Assembly: GCA_944989445.1 (NCBI GenBank)
Contig: CALYLW010000164.1
Span: 931,001-995,000 of the forward strand
Source: Ampullaceana balthica
Taxonomy: Eukaryota; Mollusca; Gastropoda; Lymnaeidae
Length of the DNA: 64,000 bases
Reading direction: 5' to 3'
A program made the position numbers and the translations under genes. Below the pieces are notes generated by a model. It worked only from the letters and a program-made list of their open reading frames with translations. It was not told the origin of the DNA and searched no databases. Shown here piece after piece: positions 10,240 through 21,446 of the stretch; positions within the stretch are counted from its first letter, which is position 1; the number at the start of each line of letters is the position of its first letter.

Positions 10240-11734
10240 AAAACAATTACATCTTCAAGTATAACTGATTACATTACTGATTGTTCTAAATATTCCAGTT
10301 GTTTAACAATTTCTGTCACTTTTCAGCAAAAATCCGCAAGCTTTTAAATTTATGTGTCCATCTAGTTTCACATAGCAAAAGGAACTTTTGGAATCAGGTT
10401 TCTTCTCTGATTACTTTCTCGGAAAAACACTATAATTGACTTAATTGTTCCTATTGTGTTTCGTACAGCATTCACATTATTTAAATCGTTCACAAGATTT
10501 AGTTTATGTGAACTTCAATGTACAAATGCTGCTTTTGGTATTTTTTTCGAATTATTGCTTGGACTCCTCCTTCGTTACCTGCCATTGTAGAACATCAGTC
10601 GTATCCTTGACCAACAAGCTTTGTCATATCTAATCCAAATTTTGTTAATTCTAATGAATTTGTGATGGTGGTGTTGGCTAAACCTTCAGCTGCTCTATCG
10701 ACAATTGGAATAAATCACAGGAATTCTTGTGTGACCATCATTTTCCCATTTTGTTTTTTGACAAATCTAACACCAAGTGACATCTGCTCAATGCCTGAAA
10801 TGTCAGTTGTCTCGTCGGCAAGTATAGAAAATGCAACTGAATTATTTGGTTCACGAACAATGTCTTCACGCAACAGAGACCCACACATTTCGATTATAGT
10901 GTATTGCGTAGTTGCCGAGATATACTTAGCACTACAAGAACCAATCGACACATGATTACCAAGACCTTCATCTCCAGATTCAACACGAAACTCTAAACAG
11001 GTCATAAAAATTACCAGAATTTGATTCTTTTCCACGAAGTGGTAAATCATGCATGTCGCAAAATGGGATTGTAGAAATGATGGGACCCAGTTTGTTTGCG
11101 ATTTTCTTGAAATTGTCTTCTAAATGATGAGTTCAACTGCTCATCTATAGAAACTGCTTTGGCTTCCAATAATGCAACAAAATAGCGTGCATCTTCATGA
11201 GAGCCTTTGTGTCATGTGCTTTCCATGTGGCTACGTGCATCTTCGTTGACATCTTTAAATTTTGTGCATGGCTTGATGACACTGAACTCCTCGAATTACT
11301 TTTTGCGGAAGCAACACGCAATATTTGTAAAAGGCACCCTTTAACATTTGTGAGTATACAAGCCACGGTGAATAGTCTGATAACCATGCATATCTAAAAG
11401 CTCTGTTTCCCTCACTGTCAGCTCTAAAATCATACTTTTTATCAGGGGTCCAACAATCACGAATCAGCTGCAATTTCAACTCATTTGAAAGTTCGTGTGT
11501 CAAGACATACCTTCCAATATCCAATTTAGGAAATGAATAAGTGTCAGCGACAATCAAATTAGAAACAGTTGCTTGAGTTGTGTCTGGCTGTTGAACTTGT
11601 ACTGTTGTCCTTAATGCCAATGATAAGTCAGATGCTGCAGACGCCCCAAAATCTTCTAATAACGGCATTTCGTTTTTTTCCTTCTGATGTCCATCTTTGG
11701 TAATCCTGCAGTTTCTACACGTATATTTTTTCAC
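10240..11734 (-). pseudogene. hAT transposase (ZMYM/DUF4371-like), frameshifted
   Basis: Read on the minus strand, blocks in the order of a hAT transposase of the zinc-finger-MYM-like group appear in different frames. At 11734-11255 are LDIGRYV, LQLIRDCWTPDKKYDF, FRYAWL and GAFYKYCVLLP. At 11390-11100 is a KDVNEDAR...STRHKG..EDAR block with EQLNSSF. At 11050-10715 are EFRVESGDEGL, AKYISATTQY and FSILADETTDISGIEQMSL, containing the first catalytic Asp region. After 10715 a DMTKLVGQGYDG-like block is visible in another frame. At least three frame changes and several stops make it inactive. The N-terminus overlaps a foldback arm (11699-11870), so the 5' end was probably replaced by insertion. 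Confidence 0.8.
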
Positions 11735-11870
11735 AGCAAAATTTAATTTTCTCGTGAGAACTTACGTTTTTATTTTATTAAATGCATTAATTTTATATGT
11801 TGTATTTTAGCTATTACAGCGCTAATTTGTAAATCTTATTAATTTCTAGATTTTTTTCGGCCCTCATGTT
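11699..11870. repeat. Single arm of the foldback element family
   Basis: Same sequence family as the arms at 4103-4340 and 4535-4773: GGTAATCCTGCAG, then ACACGTATATTTTTTCAC, then ATTAAATGCATT, then TTTTTTCGGCCCTCATG. Only one arm is present here, next to the broken hAT transposase. Confidence 0.75.
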
Positions 11871-12850
11871 ATACTTAACTTGAATTTAATTGAAAATTGA
11901 ACCTGTATGGCATTGTCAGTTAAATTAAAAAACGTGTTTTTGCTCCCCCCTGGAAAAATTCCTAGCGACGCCCATGGTCATGTGTATGTGTAGGCTTTGA
12001 AAATAAGCCTACTTTCAGAAAACGCATTACAGTAAATAAATGCGAGTAAATTCTTTGCTATTCAGCTTGACGAGACCACTGATGTCATTAGTAATGCGCA
12101 GGGGGGAGGGAGGTTAAAAATCGGCCAAAATCGTGTGACGTCATTTATGGACGGCCCCTTACGTATGCACGTCTAAATAAATAATTAATATACGAGGGAA
12201 AAGTATGTAAGAAATTTTTTTTTATAAATTATCAATAAATTTGGGAAAAAAATATTTATAAATATTTTCGTAAATTTAAATAGAATTTTAATGGATCAAA
12301 TAGTTTTAATCGATTAAAATTTGTAACGATTAATCGATTAATTTATCTTTCATTTCCGCAGCCCTATATGCTACATAAATTTGTGTATGATTATTGGAAA
12401 TTCAACAGTCATAAGCTTATCTAATTGCGCAACACTTTCAGGGGTTGCTTACACACGAAAGACACATTGTTAAGGGTGGCTAATTGTGTCGCGTTAATTA
12501 AGAATTAACCAAACAAATTGAACTGAAAAATAAAGATGATCAAGCAAACATGCGTGACTTATACAAAAATAATTCTTCTCTATTCTTTTAATTTTGAGTG
12601 ATCTTTTTGTATTATGTTGAAAGTTTTATGGTGGCGGATTTATTTGGGGGTAGGGGGAGACTTTATTCTACAGGTAGGGGTAGAATTTATTTTAATATGG
12701 AGGAAAATATCCCCCCCCACCCGTTTAAAAAATTAATTCGCCCGGGAAGACTCTTTATGTGGAAGGATTTTTTTTTGCGCAACACCGACATTGCAGCTCT
12801 TAACATCTGACACAGTGCTGCACCTGTTGACTTCGTGCCCCGAGCTGGAC
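11871..12850. other. Repeat remnants in non-coding sequence
   Basis: Contains the right end of a GGGCCGTCC MITE (about 12095-12158, TGACGTCATTTATGGACGGC) with no matching left end. It also contains a ~80-bp tail of the hAT family seen at 35235-35866 (12285-12365, AACGATTAATCGATTAAT then CCGCAGCCCTA). The remainder has no supported feature. Confidence 0.6.
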
Positions 12851-13095
12851 ATAGGGGCCGTCCATAAATGACGTCACGCGATTTTGGCCGATTTTTGACC
12901 CCCCTCCCCTCGTCTCGCGTCGTCACAAAAAGTTAGACCCCCCCTCTAAAAATACGTCACAAAGCTTTGAATCCCCCCCCGCCACACCTTATTTTCTATA
13001 TGCAAATAAGTATGTTTCAAATCACTTTTATTGTCATTTAAGCATTTATTATTTATTTAGTGAAGGTCTACATTGTAATATTGTAACCTGCGTTT

Positions 13096-14109
13096 TTTAA
13101 AACGTTTAAGTTTAACCGGTCTTCAGAAAACGAACTGTGTTAACATCCTTAGATTACATTTTATTTTAATGCATACAAATTAAACATTGACTATTATCAT
13201 CACGGTTAACGTCTTTGCTTAGAAAACAAATTATTTATAAATAATATTTTAAAAATGTATTTTTTTTTAAATCCCTCAATTGACTGACTGGCATCCCGTA
13301 AGAAAGACGTCGGCGAACAGGGGTAAATAACCTAATCTGGGGTCAAAAGGGAATTCTTGGGGGTAATGCAGACTCATTTGGGACATATAACATCCACTAC
13401 AATCCACTAGATATATTAAAATACGTCATGTGTACGTGTACGCTTGGAACATATGCCCATTATTGAACCAGTTCCTTCTAGAAAATGCATTTTTAAAAAA
13501 ATTTGACAACTATGTAGATTTCTTACCTACGTACTATACGAAGACACATAAATCCACTCTACTTTCATTTATATTGACACTAGTGACAATAGGCCTAATC
13601 TTAATCGACATGACTTGACTGTAACAAGTATCCTTTCTGTGATATTTAAAATTAATGCCTTAAAAACTGAGCTAAGAAGAAAAGTTGTTTTGTGCTCCTC
13701 TCGAATTGTGATGTCAAGAATTTGATGCATTCAATAAAGTTAATGAATACTTGACTAATTTTAAATGGGCTCATTTATCATTATATCTAGAATGGCCAGG
13801 GGCGTTTGACCACAAAACAATCGAGCAATTATATCAAACTTAAAACGTTTATAATTCTATCAAATAGATCCACCCCCCCCCCTTTTTTTAAAAGAAAAAT
13901 GATATTCCGTGACGTTTTGACTTAAAATATCTACACATGATCCTATTCAGACCATTTTTAGACACTTGCTTGTCATGCTTGTAAAACTCACCAGTAGCAT
14001 TTTTGGGGGAGGAGGGGAGGCTAACGACGCTCCCCCAAATCCCCGAATCATGTGAGCAGGACCTAGAGTCTCGGGGTTGGGGGGGGGGCGTAACGCACAC
14101 ATAAACTTG
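13096..14109. other. Non-coding sequence inside the split MITE
   Basis: No gene or bounded repeat recognised. It contains poly-C and poly-G runs. It was brought in with, or before, the Penelope-like insertion. Confidence 0.4.
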
Positions 14110-14124
14110 TATATTTTGGGGTAA

Positions 14125-15666
14125 ATTTATAATATAAAAAAAGGGTATTAGTAGGCCTGACAAGACGTAACACAACAGCGAACGTTTCGGCAAAGAGCCT
14201 TCCTCAACGGACAAATAGTACACACATGAAACGAATAACACGAAATAATAATAAAAAAAACACTTAGCTGCGGTGAAATCCAAGCAGTCCAGTAGGGATA
14301 AAGTAAGGAGAGAAAAGTAAGAGCTTATATAGGAAAGGATAGGGTGGGTGTGGCCAATCAATCAGCTTGTCAGTGCGAACACAACGTTGATCCCGTGTGG
14401 TGTAAGAGTCCCATACTCATGATTAGTCTATTCTCCAGACTGACCCGGCCGGGTGTGTTTTGTACAGGAAACCAAGGCGGTGACAGACATGTCATCGACG
14501 CCCATGTGGTCACGTCCATTGAAGTGTCGGGAGACAGGACATTGTTTGTCTTGTTTAATGGCACGTACATGCTCAGCGATGCGGCACGAGAGTAACCTCC
14601 CCGTCTCACCAATGTACTTCAAAGGACAGCGCTTACACACAATGGTGTAGACCACATTGCGGCTGGTACAAAGATAGCCATTCCTAATCTTGAATACCCC
14701 CTTAGGGAAGACAATCTGGTCCGTCTGGGTAACAAAGGGACATGTCTTGCAGCGATTACGACCACATGGCTTGGTGCCCAGATGGGAGGACGGAATAAGC
14801 AGACGGCTACGAACCAATAGGTCTCGCAGATTTTTGTCCCTCCTGAATACAATGAGGGGTGGGGTGGAAAATATGTTGTTTGTCTCAGGGTCCGCGAGGA
14901 GGATCGTGCGGTTTTTCAAAAATATTTCCTTGGCTCTGATGTTGTGGGGATGGTATGTGAGCACCAATTTGCTCCTTTCATTACTATCACTGGAGCGTGA
15001 TACAAAGGCGTCGGCACGAGTGAAGTTTTTAACTCCCTGAAGTGCAGATTGAAGTATAGCTTCAGGGTAAGACCTTTGTCTAAAAAACGCCACCATTTCC
15101 AACGCCTTTTCCAAAAAGTCCTCATTAGATTGACACAGCCTACGGAGGCGAAGAAGTTGTGAAAAGGGAATAGAATCCTTACAGGATTTGGGATGAGACG
15201 AGGGATAGAGTAGGTAAGAGTGGCTGTCCGTAGGTTTGAAGTAGGCCGAAGTGAGGAGGCAGTTTTTCTGGAGAGTTACAGTAATGTCCAGGAAATTAAC
15301 CGATAGTTCGGAAATCGTGTGAGTGAACTTAATGGAGGGGTGGAAAGAATCAACAAAGTTGATGAACGTGTCAAGTTCACTCCTTTCCATATGAGTTACC
15401 CCAATGCCGTCATCAATATATCTCTTATAGAATTCGGGGAGGCGACCAGTGTATTCTTTTTCCACTCTGTGCTCGAAATGGCCCATGAACAAGCAAGCAT
15501 AGCTTGGTCCCATTTTAGTCCCCATGGCGACCCCACTGATTTGGTCAAAGAACTGGCCATTGAACTCAAACGAGTTGAGGGTTAGGACCAATTCCGCCAA
15601 CCGTAGTAAGGCGTGTGTAGGTATATTGGGGTGAGGTTGTCTGTCCAAAAAGTATTGCACAGCCAT
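14125..15666 (-). mobile_element. 5'-truncated Penelope-like element with 15-bp TSD
   Basis: A 1.54-kb insertion lies between two perfect copies of TATATTTTGGGGTAA (14110-14124 and 15667-15681). It carries one reverse-transcriptase plus GIY-YIG reading frame on the minus strand. Long, variable TSDs are usual for Penelope-like elements. The 5' part of the coding region (first RT motifs) is missing, so this is a truncated retrocopy. Confidence 0.88.
14428..15666 (-). pseudogene. Penelope-like RT/GIY-YIG endonuclease ORF (412 codons, truncated)
   Basis: Residues 42-70 hold the RT palm block SGVAMGTKMGPSYACLFMG. Residues about 83-90 hold the catalytic YIDDGIGV (motif C, YIDD). NFLDITV follows near residue 124. 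The C-terminal third has a Cys cluster CGRNRCKTCPF (about 304-314), then the GIY-YIG signature VYTIVCKRCPLKYIGETG with Arg, and a CPVSRHFNGRDH block. RT motifs upstream of the palm are absent, so the ATG at 15664-15666 lies exactly at the truncation point and need not be the native start. A TAG at 14428 interrupts the end. Homology-like sequence (TLTPHGIN) continues in the same frame to about 14362. Products of full-length relatives reverse transcribe RNA at nicks made by the GIY-YIG nuclease. Confidence 0.9.
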
Positions 15667-15789
15667 TATATTTTGGGGTAACGAGCAAAAAAAGTCGCCT
15701 GGCGTGAGAGAACCAAGCGGAGCTGCGGTTACATCACAAATGCTTTGATGTCAACATCAAACGAAGCAGTGTAACAATTTCATATGTTA

Positions 15790-15902
15790 TATTGGGGGTT
15801 CTCAAACTGAAGGATTATAATTAGATTTAATTTTAGTTTCTTGATAGCTTACGCTAACCAGCGTCTGATTGCCTGCGACCGGCACATTGAGAAGCACTGA
15901 TT
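15790..15902. mobile_element. hAT MITE fragment, GGTTCTCAAACT type
   Basis: Ends GGGGGTTCTCAAACTG and ATTGAGAAGCACTG resemble the inverted termini of hAT MITEs. No TSD was seen. Confidence 0.5.
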
Positions 15903-16190
15903 TTAAAAAAAATGTATTAAAAAAATTAAAGTTATTAAATAAATTGTAAGCAACCAAATATTTCAGTGGAAGTTTTATTTAAAGTTAAATGTGACGTCAT
16001 TTATGGACGGCCCCATACCCGGGGAGAGGTTAGGGCGGCAAGTTGGTCCTACGCTCAGACAATGTTGTATGGCACTGACCAGCAGATGGAGCAGGTTGTC
16101 CGGGTGTTAGCTAAAGCTTTAAGATAGTAACCTGAACCTCAATCTTACAGAATATAATGTGATTAGATTAGAATAGCCGGATGCCTGAAG

Positions 16191-16351
16191 CAGAGGCGTA
16201 ACAACGACTAGGCATCGGGGCAGTTTCCAAGGGCGCCGAGGGCTAATCCTTCAATAATCAATTTATTCTGTATAATTTTGTATTTTCCCTATTTCTCAAG
16301 GGCGCCAAAAATGAATTAGCCAAGGGCGCGGAAAACCCAGTTACGCTTCTG
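16191..16351. mobile_element. hAT MITE, 161 bp, perfect 8-bp TSD
   Basis: Ends CAGAGGCGTAACAACG and CAGTTACGCTTCTG, with the 8-bp TSD GCCTGAAG at 16183-16190 and 16352-16359. The interior has repeated AAGGGCGCC motifs. Non-coding. Confidence 0.9.
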
Positions 16352-16359
16352 GCCTGAAG

Positions 16360-17054
16360 TCTGAAGCCTATCATAACGGATAATAACGCCAACACTAATA
16401 TTGATACCAGGCTAAAGTGCTAACAATATCATGCTCCTTTTTTAACCCTTAAAGGTCCATGCAGGGTGGCATTTTTTATTTTCGTCTGAACAAAACAACA
16501 AAAAACAAGTTGCCACGCTTAAATGACGTCATCAAACAAACAGATGGAACAATCTACTGATGTAAGACCTCGGTTTGTTACTATAAATAGACAATGATAT
16601 TCATCCATGTCAGGCGCTGATAGATTGTGACTCTGGATGGCACACGCCATAGACTTATACCACTATTATAAAGTGGGGGGAGGCGGGTATCAGAAAACAG
16701 ATCCATATTAAAGAGGAGGTGTTGCATGATAAATAGCAGCACTGGTACTGATACGAGCTGGTGACAGAAATAAGGATACATCGACAAAGTTGTAACATTC
16801 CCGTAGCGGGGCTATTACGACGCATTATCTTTAATTCAACCCAATTTAATGTTTATTTTAAAAATAGCCTAAAAATAGTTATTGACCATGAACCTTTTTG
16901 CTATCAGCGTTTATGATGAAACAGGGTTGCCATGACGACGAAGATTACAACTTTCTATTGACAAGAACTCATTGACGTCATTCATAGACATAGACTTTTG
17001 GTACCCCCTTCTCTCCAACTCAAAACAAAATCACATTCATTCACATGCTCACGA
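16360..17054. other. Non-coding, nothing recognised
   Basis: No supported feature. Confidence 0.4.
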
Positions 17055-17480
17055 GGGGCCGTCCATAAATGACGCCACACACCTATGGGGGAGGGGGGTC
17101 CACACATTTGTGACGATGTGTGACGAGGGGGAAGGGGGTGTTTGAGAAATGTGACGTCACGACAAAACTCGCAACTTTAAATAAAAGTTCCACTTAAATA
17201 TTTCATTTCTTTCAATTTATTTTATGACGTTTTACAAGGCTTCACGCGTGTTACGATATTAGAGTGCAACCTAAAACTAAATACATGCTTAAATGACCAA
17301 AACAAAGTGATTTTAATCATGCTAATTTTCAAATAGAAAATATAGCTTTTATGTGGGGGGGGGCAACGTTTTTTGACGTCATATTGGAGGGGGGGGGTCT
17401 AAGTTTTGGTGACGACGTGTGACGAGGGAGGGGAGTGAAAAATCGGCCAAAATCGCGTAACGTCATTTATGGACGGCCCC
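17055..17480. mobile_element. MITE, GGGCCGTCC family, full-length 426 bp
   Basis: The best complete copy. Inverted ends are GGGGCCGTCCATAAATGACG and CGTCATTTATGGACGGCCCC. Subterminal G-rich stretches contain GTGACGA repeats, and the interior contains CTTCACGCGTGTTACGATAT, also found in the copy at 43636-44050. No open frame. The palindrome TGACGTCA occurs in several copies of this family. Confidence 0.9.
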
Positions 17481-17624
17481 TCACCTCGGGCACATTGGCA
17501 AACACGCGCGCGCATACATACACAGAAACAAGACTCTTTGATGTCACATGACAAACCGTTGCGTTATTGTTTCATTTGTTTTTCTTTAGTAGATTAATCT
17601 AAAATAGTCAAATCTATTAGAAAG

Positions 17625-18315
17625 GTGTGTGGTGTACGCCCAGGGTGTGTAGTGTACCCCCGTGGTGCGTGGCGTGCGTCCACGGTGTGTGGTGTACGTC
17701 CACGGTGTGTGGTGTACGTCCATGGTGTGTGGTGTACGTCCACGGTGTGTAGTGTACGTCCACGGTGTGTGGTGTGCGCCTGCGGTGTGTGGTGTACGCC
17801 TAGGGTATGTGGTGTACGTCCGCGGTGTGTGGTGTGCGCCTGTGGTGTACGTCCACGGTGTGTGGTGTACGCCCGCGATGTGTGGTGTACGTCCGCGGTG
17901 TGTAGTGTACGTCCACGGTGTGTGGTGTGCGCCTGCGGTGTGTGGTGTACGCCTAGGGTGTGTGGTGTGCGCCTGTGGTGTGTGGTGTACGTCCACGGTG
18001 TGTGGTGTGCGCCTGCGTTGTGTGGTGTACGCCCGCGATGTGTGGTGTACGTCCGCGGTGTGTAGTGTACGTCCACGGTGTGTGGTGTGCGCCTGCGGTG
18101 TGTGGTGTACGCCTAGGGTGTGTGGTGTACGTCCGCGGTGTGTGGTGTACGCCCAGGGTGTGTAGTGTACCCCCGTGGTGCGTGGCGTGCGTCCACGGTG
18201 TGTGGTGTACGTCCACGGTGTGTGGTGTACGTCCATGGTGTGTGGTGTACGTCCACGGTGTGTGGTGTACGTCCACGGTGTGTGGTGTACGTCCACGGTG
18301 TATGGTGTGCGCCCG
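17625..18315. repeat. Minisatellite, ~20-bp unit, ~34 copies, with higher-order repeats
   Basis: Units are variants of GTCCACGGTGTGTGGTGTAC, differing mainly in the first six bases (GCCTGCGG, GCCCGCGA, GCCTAGGG). A block of at least 100 bp at 17626-17760 recurs at 18139-18260, offset 513 bp. A second block (about 17741-17810) recurs around 17901 and 18061. Long open frames on both strands follow from the lack of stop triplets and are not genes. Confidence 0.97.
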
Positions 18316-18503
18316 TAAGTATGAATAAATGCAATATTTAAAATGTATTTATATTTGTTTTTTTTTGGTAAGCATAAGTTTAAGTTCCTAAAAGATATGT
18401 TTTAAAAAGTAACACAAGTTAATAATTATATGGTTCACAGTATTGTAAATAAATTTTCAAATGAATTTAAAATAAATAAAAAAACTCTTATCTTGTCACT
18501 TAC

Positions 18504-18817
18504 TGTAACTATATCATATAACTTTATATTTCTCTTTTATGTAGGCGTTCTCACAGTAATTAATCTTGTGCACAATAATTCACTGAAGAATTCGTTTATC
18601 CAAAACAACTTTAATATACATATATATTGTACACATAAGAATCATTTGAGGTAATATAACGTGGAAATCTTGAGCTATTCACTATCCATGCTTCCCTGTC
18701 GGAAGTCTACACACAACTGTTCACCCAACACTTTCAACCAATAGAAATGCTCCTTTCTTCCCGCGTCTCTTGTACACGTGACCTTACGTCACAAAATTAT
18801 GTTAATCAGATGTGACA
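18504..18817 (-). repeat. 3' LTR of the Gypsy element
   Basis: 314 bp, nearly identical to 22284-22598. The differences seen are one region in the TATATATATA tract and one A/T change near 18643 versus 22424. Terminal bases are TGTAACT...TGTGACA in plus orientation. Few differences imply fairly recent insertion. Confidence 0.93.
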
Positions 18818-18967
18818 TTCACTCCCATCCTTCAAAAAAAAATGTTTATGAAATACAACATTTTTGGTCTTCATAAAATCAAATCAATCTATATCTATAT
18901 TCAAATTTCAAATATTTATCATCAATGAACATTCATTTTCTTACATACAACTTCTGGATATAGAATC

Positions 18968-19110
18968 AATAAGAAAAAATCTGTAGGACTGCATCAGTCT
19001 AAACATAAGAAATAATGAGAAAAAATCTGTAGAACTGCAACAGTCTTAACATAAGAAATAATGAGAAAAAAATCTGTAGAACTGCAGCCGTCTACCTGTG
19101 CTGAAAAAAT
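18968..19110. repeat. Short tandem repeat inside the Gypsy element (~50 bp x ~3)
   Basis: Units centred on GAGAAAAAATCTGTAGAACT followed by a GCAACAGTCTTAACATAAG-type segment. A second array of three ~59-bp units (TTAGGAATTCACAGA core) follows at 19255-19400. Confidence 0.8.
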
Positions 19111-19397
19111 GAAAATGGACTTTTAAACACATCTGTAATTTTGTGTAATCAAAATATTTAAACACTCAATATTATTAAAATTAACTAATAATCCAATGGA
19201 ATTCAAACACTGTTCCTTGTCCATTGTTTAACAAATAAAAATATTAATATAATTACAGTCTCTGTTTGTATCCTTTAGGAATTCACAGACTAATGTTAAA
19301 ACAGTCTCTTATTTTATCATTTAGTAATTCACAGAATGTCTTTTTAATAGTCTCTGGTTTTATCAGTTAGGAGTTCACAGAGTGTCTTTATTTATTG

Positions 19398-19480
19398 TCA
19401 TTCTACTTAATATGTCTGCAACCACATTGTCCTTTCCCTTCACAGGTTTAATGTCAAATTTGTAGTCGGCTAATAGCATA
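19398..19480 (-). pseudogene. Gypsy RNase H C-terminal remnant
   Basis: On the minus strand LADYKFDIKPVKGKDNVVAD followed by ILSRM matches the conserved end of the Ty3/Gypsy RNase H domain, whose consensus is a KG-DN-VADALSR motif. It is separated from gag by about 90 bp, so most of pol has been removed by internal deletion. Confidence 0.8.
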
Positions 19481-19573
19481 GCCTAGTTCAATACAGTCAT
19501 TCTTCAATTGACGAGTATGAATTCAAATCGATGGGCTTTGAATGTTTCTTCAGACTGTGAAATGTTCAATAAT

Positions 19574-20764
19574 TCACCAACCATGACTTCGATTATGTTC
19601 ATTCATAATTTCAATTCCAGCATCTTGAATAAATTGCTTAGCTTTTGAGATGTCATTTTTGCTTCCTGATAATTCAATAGAATTTGGAACAGATGAGTCA
19701 CTGTCAGAAACTTTTATCTGAAAAATATTGTCTCTATCTGTAAAGTTTTTGATTTGGCTTAATACACAACCAATTGTTCTTCCTAATTCAGATGATTTCA
19801 CACAAATGGTTTCAGATTCATTAGTACCATTTCTTTCACTGCTATTATGGTCTTCATTTCTTTTATCATATACATGATTTTTAATAGTGGCTAAAATGTC
19901 ACTAGTTTCTGTCTGTGCTCGATTCAACTTTATTATTTTTCTATCATTCATGTCTTGGTTTTCATTCTTTCTCCATTGTTGATCATAATTTCTTTTTCTG
20001 GAGTCAAAATTGCATTTGCCTCTCCATGATCTTCTGCTTTGATTATAATCTCTATTTATGGAATTATGATTATTTCTTTCTCTCCATGATTGTCTTTCTT
20101 GATCATAATCTCTGTGTCTGGAATTATGATTATATTTTGCTCTCCATGATTGTCGATCTTGATCATAATCTCTATGTCTGGAATTGTGATTATATTTTTC
20201 TCTCCATAATTGTCTATCTTGATCATAATCTCTATGTTTGGAATTATGATATTTTTCTTTCCATGCTTGGCTACTTTTGTTTTCAAAGTGCTCTTGTCTT
20301 GATTTTTCTTCTGTTTTCTTTCTTATAGAGCTGTCATTAGGTGACACCCTATTTGGTTTTCCTTTATTGTGGTAACACTGCTTAGCAATATGTCCTGGCT
20401 TGTTACAGTACCAACAAATAGTTTGTCTGTTGCCTTGGTTTGGCAGATTCTGGTTTCTCATAACTTGCCTTTTTTCTTGACTTTTAATTTGTATAGCTGC
20501 AAATATGTCTTGTCTCTTATCCATTTCCACATTCGGATGAGAGTCTTTGAATGTTCGTAATGCATTTGTTAGCTCTGCTTGAGTACGAACTTTCTTGTCA
20601 GTCAAATATGTGAATAGGGTTGGTGTTGCATTTTCTAAAAACTTGTCAATTAACACCATGTCTATTATGGCCTTTGGATTGCTCGTATCTATTGATGTCA
20701 GTTCCAGCCATTTTGTTAGTTTGACTTGTGCTTCATGTACTATGATCTGTGGATCTTTGTCCAT
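19574..20764 (-). pseudogene. Gypsy Gag, C-terminal part: zinc knuckle, repeats and KH-like domain
   Basis: 396 codons. Residues 1-110 continue the capsid-like region. At about 117-130 lies the CCHC zinc knuckle CWYCNKPGHIAKQC, which binds RNA. At about 170-265 are four or five copies of an 18-19-residue repeat of the type YNHNSRHRDYDQDRQSWR, rich in Arg, Tyr and Asn. Residues about 317-385 look like a KH fold: ICVKSSELGRTIG, then QIKNFTDRDN, QIKVSDSD, SIELSGSKNDISKAKQFIQ. The usual GxxG loop is altered to IGCVLS. The ORF is out of frame with the N-terminal half (20874-21446) across 20765-20873, where HFGKSENDYRREFHEM is visible, so the gene carries indels. Confidence 0.8.
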
Positions 20765-20873
20765 CTTTTGATTCTCATTTCATGAAATTCTCTTCTATAA
20801 TCATTTTCTGACTTTCCAAAATGACATAGAAGTGCCTTTTTGACATTCTTATATATGCTTTTGTCTTCTTTGG

Positions 20874-21446
20874 CTATACTGTTTTATAAGCTTCAAATGC
20901 TTCTCCAGTTAATTGAGTCATTAGTTGTGCTGGCCAATCTTCTTCATTATAGCCTTTCATAGCCATTATGGATTCGAAATAATCCAGATAAACATCCATT
21001 TTTTCTTTTTGGCTATCATATTTTCTTACTTTGATAGTATCCCTTGGTGCTGACCTTCTATTTGTTTCATCGCCAGGATTGTGGCCTCTACTCCCTAGCT
21101 CAATTTGTAATTTTAAGGTGTCTTGTTTCATTTTTTCAAGTTCTCTTTCACTTATGAGTTTTTGCCTCTGTTCTTCATTAGCAATTCTTGCTTTTTCTTC
21201 AGCAATTCTTGCTTTTTCTTCAGCTATTCTTGCTTTTTCTTCAGCTTCTCTTTGATTTTCTTTTTCTTCAGCTTTTCTTCGCTGTTCTTTTTCTTCAGCT
21301 ATTCTTTGATTTTCTTTTTCTTCAGCTACTTTTTCTTCAATGAAATCTCTCATTTCTTTTCCTTTTAGTCCCATCTCTTTAGCTATGGCGGTGAATCTTT
21401 CGTAGTAATCCATGTTTTGTTTGATTGAATAATATGAATCTAGCAA
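20874..21446 (-). pseudogene. Gypsy Gag, N-terminal part
   Basis: 190 codons. Residues 15-40 carry the GLKGKEMRDFIEE motif typical of invertebrate Gypsy Gag N-termini. A Glu/Lys/Ala-rich coiled coil follows with repeated EEKARIA units (residues about 44-95). The capsid start is KVRKYDSQKEKMDVYLDYFE, then EDWPAQLMTQLTGEAFEAY. It stops where the frame changes near 20874. Confidence 0.85.

Larger units (their letters stand above)
12854..16014. mobile_element. GGGCCGTCC-family MITE split by a ~2.8-kb insertion
   Basis: The left part (12854 to about 13095) and right part (about 15925-16014) align to the two halves of the intact copies at 17055-17480 and 43636-44050. The outer ends are GGGGCCGTCCATAAATGACG and CGTCATTTATGGACGGCCCC. 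Flanks share ATA (12851-12853 and 16015-16017), a possible 3-bp TSD. Between the halves lie about 2.8 kb including the Penelope-like element. Confidence 0.65.

Noticed and set aside
14344..15585. Plus-strand open frames opposite the Penelope-like ORF
   Set aside because: The minus frame has RT and GIY-YIG motifs; the plus frames do not.
17586..18341. Open frames on both strands with TPHTVDVHHTP or CGVRPRCVVY repeats
   Set aside because: A 20-bp unit without stops gives open frames in nearly every frame; this is repeat DNA, not a gene.
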